A model generated the notes under the pieces. It worked only from the letters and a program-made list of their open reading frames with translations. It made no database searches and had not been told where the DNA came from. Of a DNA stretch of 64,000 bases, positions 48,684 to 59,439 are shown in pieces. Each line of letters begins with the position of its first letter. The stretch's first letter is position 1. The position numbers and the translations under genes are program-made. The stretch comes from Schistosoma haematobium (taxonomy: Eukaryota > Platyhelminthes > Trematoda > Strigeidida > Schistosomatidae): contig NC_067198.1 of NCBI RefSeq assembly GCF_000699445.3, positions 32,330,536 to 32,394,535 of the forward strand, given 5' to 3'.

Positions 48684-49378
48684 CCTAATTTGACTATTGT
48701 ACTTACGTTTCGTAGTCAAATGTAATTATCTCTGTTATCTTTATTCACAAATCTTTGTATTATTATTAGCATTCTTATTACTGTTTCTATTGATTAAACA
48801 TCAGTACCAACCTCCCCAATACATGATTTATTTACTTCTCATTCATCCTACCTTATTAAGTTTTACTAATAATTTTTTGCAGAATATAGTCTCCCACTAA
48901 ACATTTGACCGAATTATAATTGCACTATTATTTAAGAAAAGAGAGAATTCAGCGCAGAAAAATTTTCTTTTCGATGGAATCATTTACTTAAGTTGTACAT
49001 TCGTATATATAGTTACATGGAAGATATATGTCTATAGGAGGATGGAAAAGATTGCATCATAAATGGATTGGAGACTAAATATCAAATGAGGTTACGTACT
49101 GATAATATATAATAGTCCAATTGACAGATATGAAGAAAAAAGACAAGCATAAAGGTCATAATAAACTGAATGGTAGTCAAGCAAACTAATAATGACTGAT
49201 TAGAGTTTAAAATCGAAAAGACAATTTAAAAAATTTCAATAATAATCAAATCAAAGTAAGGAACGAAAAAACCCCAAAACATACCAATAAAGGGAATTAG
49301 AGACAAGGAAGGATGAGAGGTTGAACGAATCGTTTCTACACGCAAAGTTCGAGCTTGAGTTCGTGGATTGCCAGTGCC

Positions 49379-49737
49379 TCAATACATTTCTTTAAAAGAA
49401 AAATCCTTTGGAGCGATGTGTCCACAGTTGATTAAATGCTCCTGTATAGAAATAGTAATTGTTTTACATTCTCCTTTTAAAATGCCAGCCTGATAGTGTT
49501 CTGAGATGCGTTTGGAAAGTGATTGCTTTGTGTGGCTAATGTAACCTGCTCCATATGAGCAAGTAAATTTATTGATGTGGCCCAAAGCGGAAGTTTATTC
49601 TTAACACATCCATGAATGGTAGGCCGGCTTGAGAAAACAATTCGGAGCTTAGCTGCGTAAAACGTTTCATTCAACGATTTTGAAACCCGTTTATTTAAGA
49701 TTTCAGCAGCCGTGTCTCCTTTAAATTCCATATTCAT
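49379..49737 (-). pseudogene. PLE2 linker and GIY-YIG endonuclease, frameshifted
   Basis: Two overlapping frames hold the linker (FKGDTAAEILNKRVSKSL) and the nuclease (NKFTCSYGAGYISHTKQS, then EHLINCGHIAPKDF). They are joined by a frameshift near 49580. Confidence 0.65.
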
Positions 49738-50009
49738 AAACAGGGTTTTCTTTTGTACTGCCGATGCTTTTTCATGATAGAGTCTAGGTGTTAAGTTGCT
49801 ATCGACGAATCTAGTTGGATAATCATTTCTGATGAGAGTCTATCGAAGTTGAAATAGTTCCTCATCTATTGTGATCCTTGAGGATAAGAAGTGAATTAAG
49901 TTCCTCTTTCTACTCAGTGGGACCCAGCTATGGAAATTCGTGTGCTGCCCATTCCACGTAGATTTTCTATATATAGATCTCTGTAAAGAACCATCCGGCA
50001 TCCTTTTCA

Positions 50010-50346
50010 CAACCTGATATAATCTCTTTCTTACGGTTATGACTCAGCTATTCCTATTGCTTAGTATTCTCGGACACCGATTCACTCGATAAGTCCCCAA
50101 ATCAGAACACGGTTGAACAGGAAAGAGATTATATTCCAAATAACAAGGTTAGATGGAAGTAAGATGCAAGTAAGAAGCACAATAGGGAAAACGTTAGTAT
50201 ATTTATAGTTTTTACATGAGAAGATTCTAGAGTATTCTCCAAGTATTAACTAGTGCTGATTGGATAAGAATTAGCCAATCAGCGTGCACCAAAGCAATCG
50301 TGCATTGAGCATGCTTTAATCCAGTCTATGTCCCGCTAACACAACC
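50010..50346 (-). mobile_element. Solo LTR (327 bp) inserted in PLE2
   Basis: The insert at 50015-50341 has TG/CA ends and the 5-bp duplication CAACC on both sides (50010-50014 and 50342-50346). Removing it restores the PLE2 protein from LDIRL to RMPDGSLQRS with a one-base slip. On the - strand it starts TGTTAGCGGGACATAG and has a TATA-like CTATAAATATAC in the middle. A near-palindrome CTGATTGG...CCAATCAG lies near 50256-50282. Confidence 0.7.
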
Positions 50347-50740
50347 GGATATCAAGAAAATGAAATTTATTGTTTGCCTCTGTTTCTAAGGTGAATTGAA
50401 TTAAGGGATGAAAGTTATTGAAACTAATCAAAATTTCATTGAGGTCCATGTCTTCTTCACTATTATTTCTCTCACTCTATCTGGCCCATATTTATTCTGA
50501 TCATGGATCCAAAATTTTCACTCAACATATATATAGATTCAAGTTAGCATTCTATGTGAGTCACATCAAAATTAACAATCTTATCCTATTTTGTTTGACA
50601 ATCCTAAATTCACATGATTTAAACGATGCACTTTGCCCTTAACCTGGCCATTTTTTTGGATTACTAATTTAGATAAATAATTGTAGAACCTGGAGAGAAT
50701 TTATCGAAAAGAATATTCTTCGTTCAAATGTTAGTCTTTG

Positions 50741-52600
50741 AATATATAATGCTTAGCAGTCAAATCAAATCTATATTGTGTTTATCCAATCATATTTAGA
50801 TGTTGACTTTGGCAAGTAGGATAACATGAATCAGCGATATGTGGATCATGTGGAAATGAATGAATTTTGTGTATAAGATTGAGTTATTTACAGTTAATAC
50901 TTCAGACAAATAATAAAGATCGATTTTCCTAGAATCGATTAAATCACTGATTATTCGTTATTTAGTGAAAAGGTAATATTTATGAATTAAGTAGTGTGTT
51001 AGTAAGGATTTTATACTCTTGAAACATTCTTATGGGTTTGAACTTTAATATAATTTAACATATCACTGTGAAGATAAGTGAATAACAGTAACATAACAAT
51101 AAAGAATAATGACAATCATTGACTTTAAAAGTACTTGAAAATAAATAATTCCACCTTCTTAGTGGGTCATTCCTTTCTTATTATGATCATATGATAGTAA
51201 ATACATATTCATTGTGTTACTCTTGTCTGACTTCATTGAATATAGGAGACATAAACATAATAAAATGGATTGTGCCTGTGATAGTTCTCCGTTAAATGAC
51301 CTTTTGCATGTCTGGATTCGTCAAACCAAATTAAACACACAAAATCGGAATAAATTAATTGAAGTACATTGTTACAAATGATACTAAGGTTTAAACGGTC
51401 GTATTAACCTTTTTAATTCATATATATTGGTTGTTTACCTCATATTAATCGTTCTATGTAAATAATCTTGGTTCGAAATAAAACAGTTTAGTCAGCATTT
51501 TTATTTGGAGGTATTAGGGCTTCAGTGTTAGGAAACTACGGATACTGATTAAATCAATATAAATTGGTAACAAAATAGTCTTCAGATTAAAAATATGCGG
51601 GGATTATTTGATATGGAGATAATTTATATTATGAATCGCCTTTAACCAGAAAAACCATGGGGCTCTGAATCATTATTCTGCCTTTATAAGCGACTTATCC
51701 ACAGTGGATACTAACAACACCAGTGGTGGAACCTAGTACTTTCATGTTGAGATGAGTAAGTTACCATGTTGACCATGAAATAGGTGTCCACTGATTTACA
51801 CATATTCACTTAGATGATAATGAAATTTAAGGTAGGGAGGGAGATGAAGATCCAGTCCTGTCGTTTTGTTCCGATTTACCAAATAGTAATTATCAAATAT
51901 CAACTGATTATTACTATCCATCGTGTCGATTGAGATCTGCCTAAGTATGAAGAAGTTTGGCTCTCGGCCTTACTTCACATGACTGAAAAAGTTTTTAATT
52001 CAGTCAAAGTTAATTTTATGACGTATTTCAGTTAAACATAGAACTGTAATCCAGTTTATTTTAAAATTTCTAGTAGTCAGTTGAAGTTTCGACGATCTGT
52101 TTCTTTACCTTCATGACGAACTGTTCAAACAAATTTTCTCCAGTTTATGTAATTTCATAGACTTAGATACACTATCTCTTTCTCTTCTTCTATGTGTTAA
52201 CCACAGATTACACACATACTGAACTCTGTAAATTATGAGAAAATCAACTTCGATATCATACCGTTATACTATACTTCAAGTGGGATATTTTTTTTCGGTA
52301 AACATTTCTAAGTTAATCTATCTGCTATAATTTACATAATATGCTTTGATATTCACATTGTTAATCGTCAGATGAACATATACGAAGGATATCATTAAAA
52401 AGAAACACTGATATATGTGTCCATAAGTCACTATTTAGAGAAAGACTTTCAGTTAAATATTAATAACTTATTAAATTGAAATATAGTTTTCATTGAATTT
52501 CAGTCAATGATTATTGAACAGAACAAATATGGACCAAATAGGGTGAGAGAAATAAGAGTGTAATTATAAATTTGATCCAATGTCTAGTGGAAGACTATAT
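50741..52600. other. AT-rich intergenic DNA
   Basis: I find no coding motif or repeat boundary in this 1.9-kb stretch. The left end of PLE3 may extend into it. Confidence 0.35.
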
Positions 52601-52689
52601 TGTGTATAAAGTTATACGAAAGTTATTACTATAATGAATCATGAATATGAATTTCAAGTTTAATGGAGAAATCTATAGATAAGCAGATA

Positions 52690-53040
52690 GAGTTGCAACC
52701 GGATCACCATTAAGCTCCATTCTAGTTGACATTTTTCGAGACAAACTGTAAAATGGTTCATTTGAAAAGTTTATTTACAAATTCATATTTTATTGCCGAT
52801 ACATGGATGACACGTTCACTCCCTGCAAAGATAGTATATCATGACTAGAGGCTCTTAGGTAATTAAGTGAGGTACATGCAGCCACTACGTTCACTTCTGA
52901 AGAAAGAAGTGAGAATGAAGCTGGTGGATCAATAAGAAGGAATTTAAACAGGAAAGGTACCTGGACAGGGTAATACACACACTTCTTTAGATTTATACCC
53001 CTACAGTACAAAAGAAACCTGATCAGAACTTAGTTATCGA
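52690..53040 (+). pseudogene. PLE3 reverse transcriptase fragment
   Basis: The + strand reads GSPLSSILVDIFRDKL and then FYCRYMDDTFTPCKD, the RT catalytic YMDD box near 52793-52810. Stops interrupt it at several places. Confidence 0.65.
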
Positions 53041-53724
53041 ATGAGTATTATATGTTTTACGGATATAGTTGAAGAAGAGATGAACGTCTTGCGTATTACA
53101 CTTAGGGAGAACGGATACCTCAGGAGGTTTGCAAACAAATATGTGGTCACGAAGGTTAGAATAGACGAAATACAAACAGTGAATAAGAAATCCCTGTTCA
53201 TCCGCCTACAATTCGGAAGGAATGCAGCTGGCGAAATATTAATCCAGAAATTATACAGAACAATCCAGAAAACACTTAACTCCGGAAAACTACGGTTAGT
53301 GTTTCCTACGCTCCCATTAGTGACACTGACGCTAAAAGATGATTTACCTGCAATGACCACCTCATATTGTATTTATCAATTCAACTATTCTTGTGAATCA
53401 TGTTATATTGGTCGAAGTTCTAGGAATTTACATTTTCTTACTGGTGGATACCTCCTAGAGTGATTAAGAAAAGGTCTAGAGAAGAAAGTGAACAACAGAA
53501 TATTGAACCATTTACTCCATAGTGGTCAAAGTGCCAGTATATGCCGATCTTTTTCATTTATTTATCGGATCAGTAATTTTCTGCCAAAGTCTATCAAACT
53601 CAAAGTCCTTCAAATGACAGAAGCATTAGCCTTTCGGATAAAAAAGCCGGAGTTATGTATACAAAAGAAACATCTTTGCCCGCTTCTCTTATATTGGCCA
53701 ACCTCAGGGCCAATTAATCAATGA
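53041..53724 (+). pseudogene. PLE3 linker and GIY-YIG endonuclease
   Basis: The first frame (53041-53463) runs through MTTSYCIYQFNYSCESCYIG and RSSRNLHF to a TGA. The second (53488-53724) continues with NNRILNHLLHSGQSASICRS and LKVLQMTEALAFRIKKPELC. The stop between them and loss of the catalytic Arg/Glu context (FLTGGYLLE) mark it as inactive. Confidence 0.68.
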
Positions 53725-53844
53725 TAATCTTAACTGTTGAATGATCTAATTTGACTAATATGCTAATAACCTTTCTTAGTCAAACATAAATCCATTTGTT
53801 ATCTTTATTCACATATCTTTGTATTATTATTCTTATTTAATAAT

Positions 53845-53985
53845 TAAAGTCATGAGCCACTTTAAGCACTGGACGGCTATTTCATCCTAGTATAAGACTC
53901 CTCAGCACTGCGCATCCACGATCACGCCCCGCGAGATTCGAACACAGGTCCTATTAGTCTCGCGCGCGAACGCTTAACCTTTATT
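53845..53985 (-). mobile_element. tRNA-derived SINE with hammerhead ribozyme
   Basis: The - strand starts with a tRNA-like head (GGTTAAGCGTTCGCGCGCG, then a B-box-like TGTTCGAATCTCG). It continues through a hammerhead to a tail ending near 53845. This matches the layout of the schistosome SM-alpha-type SINEs that I recall. It sits in the 3' UTR of PLE3. Confidence 0.65.
53866..53911 (-). ncRNA. Hammerhead ribozyme with intact core
   Basis: In - strand order: GCAGTG (stem I), CTGAGGAG (core, fits CUGANGA), TCT...AGGA (stem II with a G-U pair), GAAA (core), a short stem III and the cleavage triplet GTC, then CAGTGC (stem I return). All invariant core positions are present. Stem I has one mismatch and stem III is very short, as in other SM-alpha ribozymes, so activity may depend on dimers. 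Confidence 0.6.
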
Positions 53986-54000
53986 ATTATTATTATTATC

Positions 54001-54048
<48 letters not shown>

Positions 54049-54049
54049 T
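53982..54049. repeat. (TTA)n microsatellite
   Basis: A run of TTA/ATT triplets with one interruption follows the SINE head in the PLE3 3' UTR. Confidence 0.92.
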
Positions 54050-54478
54050 GGTTAAACACCATTATTAATCTCACCAGTACATGATCTACTCACTTCGCAT
54101 TCATCCCTCCTTATTACGTCTTGCTAATTTTTCACACTATATAGTCCTCCACTAAACATTTGACCGAATTGCAATTGCACTATTATTTCTCTCACCTTAT
54201 CTGACCCATATTTATTCTGATCATGAATCATAAATTTTCACTGAACATATAAATTGATTCAAATTAACATTCTATATGAGTCATATCAACATCAACAGTT
54301 TTATATCACTGTACTTCATTCACATACTAGAACTTTAAACGATTCAGTTTTCCTTAAACCTCTACAAATTTTGGATTATTAATTTAGATATATAATTGTA
54401 GAACCTGAAGCGAATTTATTAAGAATTTTCTTCTTTCGTATAATAGTGTTTTAATATGATGCGGATTTTTAAACATTT

Positions 54479-55005
54479 ACTGAACAGTTTGCCCCTAAAT
54501 GCCCTGGTACGGCCGAGAGTGAAGAGAGTCTGCTCTCACATGGCCACGTGTATATAGCGTCTACCAGGGAAGTCCTACTCACTGCCTTCTCGTGGCGGGG
54601 GTGTTGTTTACGAAATTGAGAGGACGGAAAGCGAATATCCGGCGCTTTAACCGGGTTGGTGGATATGGAGAGTCCACCTAGGGAGTTGGAAAACCCTGAT
54701 TTCAAACCAATGGTGCACATGGGCTCCAGTATCCTAAGAGAACAAACGGCGTATGGACCAATCGTTAGTCACCGGCTTCCATGGGACTGTATCTCCTTAC
54801 GTTGCTCCACTGCCTTGTGGATCAGACCTTCAGTTCGAAGGCTCGGGGAGTGGCCCCCTAAGAAAACTACCTGCTTCGGTTTGGGCACCCGGGCAGTATC
54901 GCATCCCTCACAGATATCGAATGAGATTTGTGTGGCGCATATTTATTTGGTGCCTCCTTGTACCAATATCTATGTATTAAAATAAATAAATAAACTGAAC
55001 AGTTT
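54479..55005 (+). mobile_element. 0.5-kb retroposon, copy 2, with 12-bp target duplication
   Basis: A 503-bp element (54491-54993) is flanked by ACTGAACAGTTT at 54479-54490 and 54994-55005. The head is GCCCCTAAATGCCCTGG. The tail is GGTGCCTCCTTGTACC and then (AAAT)n. An open frame of 91 codons from [12 protein letters not shown] is conserved with copy 1, as is a second overlapping frame. It lies just after the end of PLE3. Confidence 0.75.
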
Positions 55006-55260
55006 AGTTAAGTTCAGGACTCCTTAACAATGAGCATTTACAATCATACAATTAAAATGACTTGTGAGATATCCATGTTCTATTCCAATTCGTATATCAT
55101 TTATTGAGTGGGTTGAAATCCATTGTTTTATATGTTTTCGGTTCTATTATTTGATTAAACTTATTTACCGAGTGGTTGGTCTTACTTTCTATCACAGTGT
55201 AACTTTAAATTCATTTGGTATTGTTTACTTGAATCTTCCCGTTGATGTTTAGGACTGCAA
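55006..55260. other. AT-rich spacer
   Basis: Nothing is recognised in this short stretch. Confidence 0.35.
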
Positions 55261-55365
55261 TTGATTAGTCTCAGAGTGAATATCAAATGCAGGTATATCT
55301 AGTTAACGAGTCCCAAATAGGACGAAATGCTTGTCCAGGATTCCCCTGCTAGCCACTATCCATCT
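55261..55365 (+). mobile_element. SM-alpha SINE fragment with decayed hammerhead
   Basis: The + strand reads GTCCCAAATAGGACGAAATG and then CTTGTCCAGGATTCC with CTGCTAGCCACTATCC, the SM-alpha ribozyme and its downstream flank. The first core half is TTAACGAG instead of CTGATGAG (C3 to U, G5 to A), so it should be inactive. Confidence 0.6.
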
Positions 55366-57054
55366 TTGCGTAGTATACTGTAACTTTGTTTGAAGTTTTA
55401 GACGGAGAATGAAAATTCTGTACTGAATTTACAAACCAACGTTAACCTAAATAGTCAGTCGCATCATATGTTGCACGTAGCTAATTATTTTCTATTATAA
55501 CTTATGATAATCACTTCAGTATATTTATTAGGGAAGAATAATCAAAATAGCCAGAAAAGTTAATAACCTCAATTTACGAGTTCAACTGTTATCAGGGTGA
55601 ACTGAGACATGAGTAAAATTTTGGTTAATTGTTATGCAATCACTCCTTGCTAAAATATTAATAATAATCATGGTGGTGGATGAACACTAATCAGTAGCTA
55701 CACACTAGGTCGAAACAATTACTCAATACGTCCTGGTTACCAGTGGTTGTCTAAGATCACTTTCTGATGTAACCTATGAAACACAACAATCTACACAAAC
55801 TCCTTGCAATTCTGAATAATGCTGACACCCCAAAATGAATTATTTCACTCCTGGAATATTTTATTTTATTCATAAGGTGTCTATACTTGACATTTTGTTT
55901 TAACTGAATCCAACTGATTGTATATATTAGGTGTAAATTATCAAATACTAGCGATCCTATTTACATCGATCAATACCAAATATAAAAGAAGAGAAGATGT
56001 GAGTGTATTTAAAAAAAAGAAAAGAAATTTACCAATTAATGATTAAATGTTAACTTAAACTACATTTTATCGAATTTTGCATAAATTAGTGTAATGACTT
56101 GATCTAAGTAGCTAATGTAAAATACGGTTAATTGAACATAACTTAATCTTGATTAAAAGAATTTTGGTTGCACCTCTATAGTCTAGATACTTATATGAAT
56201 ATTCATCAATATTTTAACTAATAATATGATAGAAACTGGGTGCCAATTATGTAGAAGACATTATATATAAAATCTAAACAACCATGTGTTCAATGACATA
56301 TTAAGGTATATTGTAGATTGTTATTATTCATCTTTATAATTTATAATTAAAATGTCGGAGAATTTATAAGGTATTTGGTGGAGACTAATGAATGTATTGA
56401 CTACTTTTTTTAAAATTCTTTACTCTAATTATACTTTCATATCCATGTCCAAATGAACAAACATACTTGTGAAGCTATAACACATATATATATATATATC
56501 ATATGTAAATAATTTTGGTAATATGGCTTTTTCTAGAAGTTATTTACAAAATAATCTCCCAAAAATGTGTACTTAGTCAAATGTTATGTTGTTATTGTTA
56601 TACAAATATATTGGGTTAGTGTGACTCACTGTTAGTGATTGTCCAAGTTAAATTTATTTTCTTTAAGTAAACAGAACCTGACCTTAACACAAATCAATAC
56701 TCGAAATATTAACAGGGAATCCTATTGGTTAATTTCTAGAAAGTTTCTATTTTCACCTATTTTTCAGAAAACCCATTCTAATCCTCATAAAAAACTGAAG
56801 TATAAAAAAAATCTGCTTCATGTGAATTTAAGACAATATACGTGTTTATAATTAGATATTCATCCGGCTTTAATGTATAATACTTAAGTACTTTTCTTCT
56901 TTATTAGCTCAAACTAGTGTGACACTAAGAGCAGTTCTTGCCTCTTTCTATTAAAAATCTAATTAACATATTCAATTTTGTTAAAATGAATTTTTCTTTA
57001 ATTAACATGAAAACATGTTTATATTATTTGTTTAATCTGGTTGGCGTTTTTTTA
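55366..57054. other. AT-rich intergenic DNA
   Basis: A short (TA)n run lies near 56486. I see no gene or repeat boundary on either strand. Confidence 0.35.
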
Positions 57055-57490
57055 GCAAGATTTTTTTCTGTGGGATGGGGTGGTCGGCCCCATGCACAAC
57101 CCTCCTCCTTTACCAAGGCTTGGGACCGGCAGTAACTCTAGAAGAGCTACAGGCGGATACTATCAGCAACAGCCTTCTGTGGCAGAGAACAAACCAGCTT
57201 CCAGTTGAAGAGGAAACCAGGAAAAGACGGTAGGAGCAAATAGGATATACATTGAGGAAATCATCAAACTGCATCACAAGGCAAGCGCTAATTTGGAATC
57301 GTGAAGGGAAACGGAAAAGTGGAAGGCTGAAGAACACACTACATCTGGAATTGGAAGTATAAATGAAAAGGATGAATAGTAACTGGAACTAACTGGAAAG
57401 GATTGTCTGGTACAGAGTTGTATGGAGAGTGCTGGTGGGCGGACTATGCTCATCCACGAGGGATAACAGACGTAACTAAGTAAGTAAGTA
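57055..57490 (+). mobile_element. Second LINE family, internally deleted (head joined to tail)
   Basis: A GC-rich head (GGGATGGGGTGGTCGGCCCC, then CTTGGGACCGGCAG) is followed directly by the C-terminal RT codons (a CAGAGAACAAACCAGCTTCC block). The 3' UTR ends in a (TAAG)n tail at about 57476-57490. The tail half matches the reverse of 59440-59740, so almost the whole coding region is missing. Confidence 0.55.
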
Positions 57491-59006
57491 TAAAATTGAT
57501 GGTGTGATGACAAGTGTACTAACTGTGATGTGAAGGCTTGAATCAATACCTCATAATAAGTAGGCAAATAAATTTTAAAAAATAGACACTGAAATAACAT
57601 CCATTAAAATTCCAAGGTTACGTAGTAAGAAGTGTTCAGATAATTGAGCAGTTAGGAATATATTTGAAAAACAAAGGATCAAGAAAAATAAACGGACAAA
57701 GAGCGTAGAAAATAACAATAAATAAAATCGTTTGTTAAGGCTAATTCGGACAAGGAAGAGATAAAGATGTTATAAATTTCTTATGATTGGATTGTTAGTT
57801 CAAGTCCCTATAGCTTCTGCTGTGTATATGAGACGCAATCGAACCCCATATGGAGAACTATCAGGAATACGATAAATCACTTTATATGACGTGTTTCTTT
57901 CTACTGAATGACCTCTGTCAATAAGTGTATTAGAACAGAGATGCTTATTGTTTTGACTATACTCTTTCCTAACCATGAAGGGAGGGGTTCAACCGGTTGG
58001 CTCAGTTGTCTGGTTGTGCACTCAATCTAGCTTACTACCCAGGAGTAGCTGGACTCATAGATACACAGGGATGTGTAATAACTTCATACATACATATAGA
58101 TATTATTGTGTACTAAATAGATAGCCTGTTGAGAATCTAATTTAAAACAACATTGTTCGCTCAGATATGTTGATCTAGATAAAAGGTTGTTGGTAACTCA
58201 TAGCTAATGAATAAATATGTTCCCAGCAAGCTATTTTAACTTCTCTAATTGACTCAAGCTTTACATCATGTATTGGTAAAAGTAATCTCTTTCGATTCAT
58301 AGTCAATAATACAATTATTAGAGAAAATTTGAAACACCATACCATAATAGGATTAGGTGTACAGTTACTTGAAACAAGAAAACACTGAAATTTGTACGAC
58401 CCATGAAACAAAGCAAAAACTAATGTCAGATGAAGATTTTATTCACTATTCAAAAACATAGCAAAAACATATTAACTAAATTTAGTTATTTCTATACAGA
58501 TTATATCGGCATTTGACCAACGAATGTCAATCACAACTGAAATAAGGTAAATACAATGATAGATTTTACATGGAACAAATAAAAAAAAACGCATCCTGCA
58601 TGATACACTAAATGAAATCCAGACAATAAACGAATACAAAAAAATATTGTACTGAATACCTTTTGCATTCAATTAAAACAATTAATGTACGGAACGAATA
58701 TTACATTGATTTAAAATATAATCTCATATTTTATCTCATCCTAACAATAAACACAACTGACAAGTGATGAACTATGATGAAATAGGTATTTTTATATTTT
58801 TTTAGTTCTCTGTTCAGGATGAACATTCAATGAGGAACAACTTCATGCCGAAAAAAAAGGTTTCTCACTACGTTTATTGTTGATAGTGTTGTATGATGAT
58901 TACATTACAAAACTTTGTTAGAATACAATTTAACTACAATATGATTATGAATGATGAAAAATAAGAATAATTAATTAGACTGAAGTTTATACTTAATTGT
59001 CCACCA
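57491..59006. other. AT-rich intergenic DNA
   Basis: No recognisable feature is seen. Confidence 0.35.
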
Positions 59007-59045
59007 AATAATAATAATTATTATTATTACGATTATTATTATTAC

Positions 59046-59079
<34 letters not shown>

Positions 59080-59093
59080 GTTATTATTATTAC
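59007..59093. repeat. (TTA)n microsatellite, imperfect
   Basis: Triplet runs of TTA/ATT with several single-base changes. Confidence 0.9.
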
Positions 59094-59439
59094 TATATAA
59101 TTAACCATTTTGTTAAGCGCTGAATTTCAATTGTTCTAATGTTTTAAAAATCATAATTAAATTAAATTAAAAGTTGATTGTACATTGATATCGGAAATTA
59201 TAAAACTTTATGTTGACCTATATAAAATAGGTACCTTAAGTTTTATAAAGTTTTAAGTTGAAAAGCTAATAATTATGATAATGTAAATATATGAAATTAA
59301 AGATTGATAATTAGATGGTTTAAATCAAAGTAAATATCTACTTAGGAAACTAGTTTATCATTGGTTCTATTACAAAAAATAAAAGTTTTAGTTACTATAA
59401 ACATGATTTTGATTGATTTTTATGCCGTTTACTCTTCGT

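Larger units (their letters stand above)
48934..50457 (-). mobile_element. Penelope-like element 2 (PLE2), inserted in PLE1
   Basis: A 1524-bp, 5'-truncated PLE on the - strand is flanked by the 11-bp duplication CACTATTATTT (48923-48933 and 50458-50468). Readable blocks in - strand order are EEDMDLNEILISFNNFHPLI with KFHFLDIRLC (near 50340-50455), RMPDGSLQRSIYRKSTWNGQ (near 50000), EFKGDTAAEILNKRVSKSLN (near 49720) and the nuclease YGAGYISHTKQSLSKRISEH (near 49530). Frameshifts and a stop interrupt it, and a solo LTR splits the RT region. Confidence 0.72.
48207..50740 (+). mobile_element. Penelope-like element 1 (PLE1), split by PLE2
   Basis: The element has an 83-bp inverted piece at its left end (48207-48289) matching the reverse complement of its right end (50658-50740). 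Between them are a GIY-YIG endonuclease frame and a 3' UTR that is shared with PLE3 (53740-54440). It is split by a 1.5-kb insertion at 48934-50457. No RT domain remains, so it is a 5'-deleted copy. Confidence 0.72.
52640..54445 (+). mobile_element. Penelope-like element 3 (PLE3)
   Basis: This 5'-truncated PLE on the + strand has a C-terminal RT region (52690-53040), linker, GIY-YIG endonuclease (to 53724) and a 3' UTR matching that of PLE1. Its 3' UTR carries a SINE and a (TTA)n tract. It is related to PLE1 but is a different insertion. Confidence 0.72.

Noticed and set aside
53982..54049. Triplet run as part of a CRISPR-like or satellite array
   Set aside because: It is a simple TTA microsatellite with no spacers or unit structure.
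57985..58080. tRNA-like segment (TTGGCTCAGTTGTCTGG)
   Set aside because: It suggests an A box, but no B box or cloverleaf pairing could be found.
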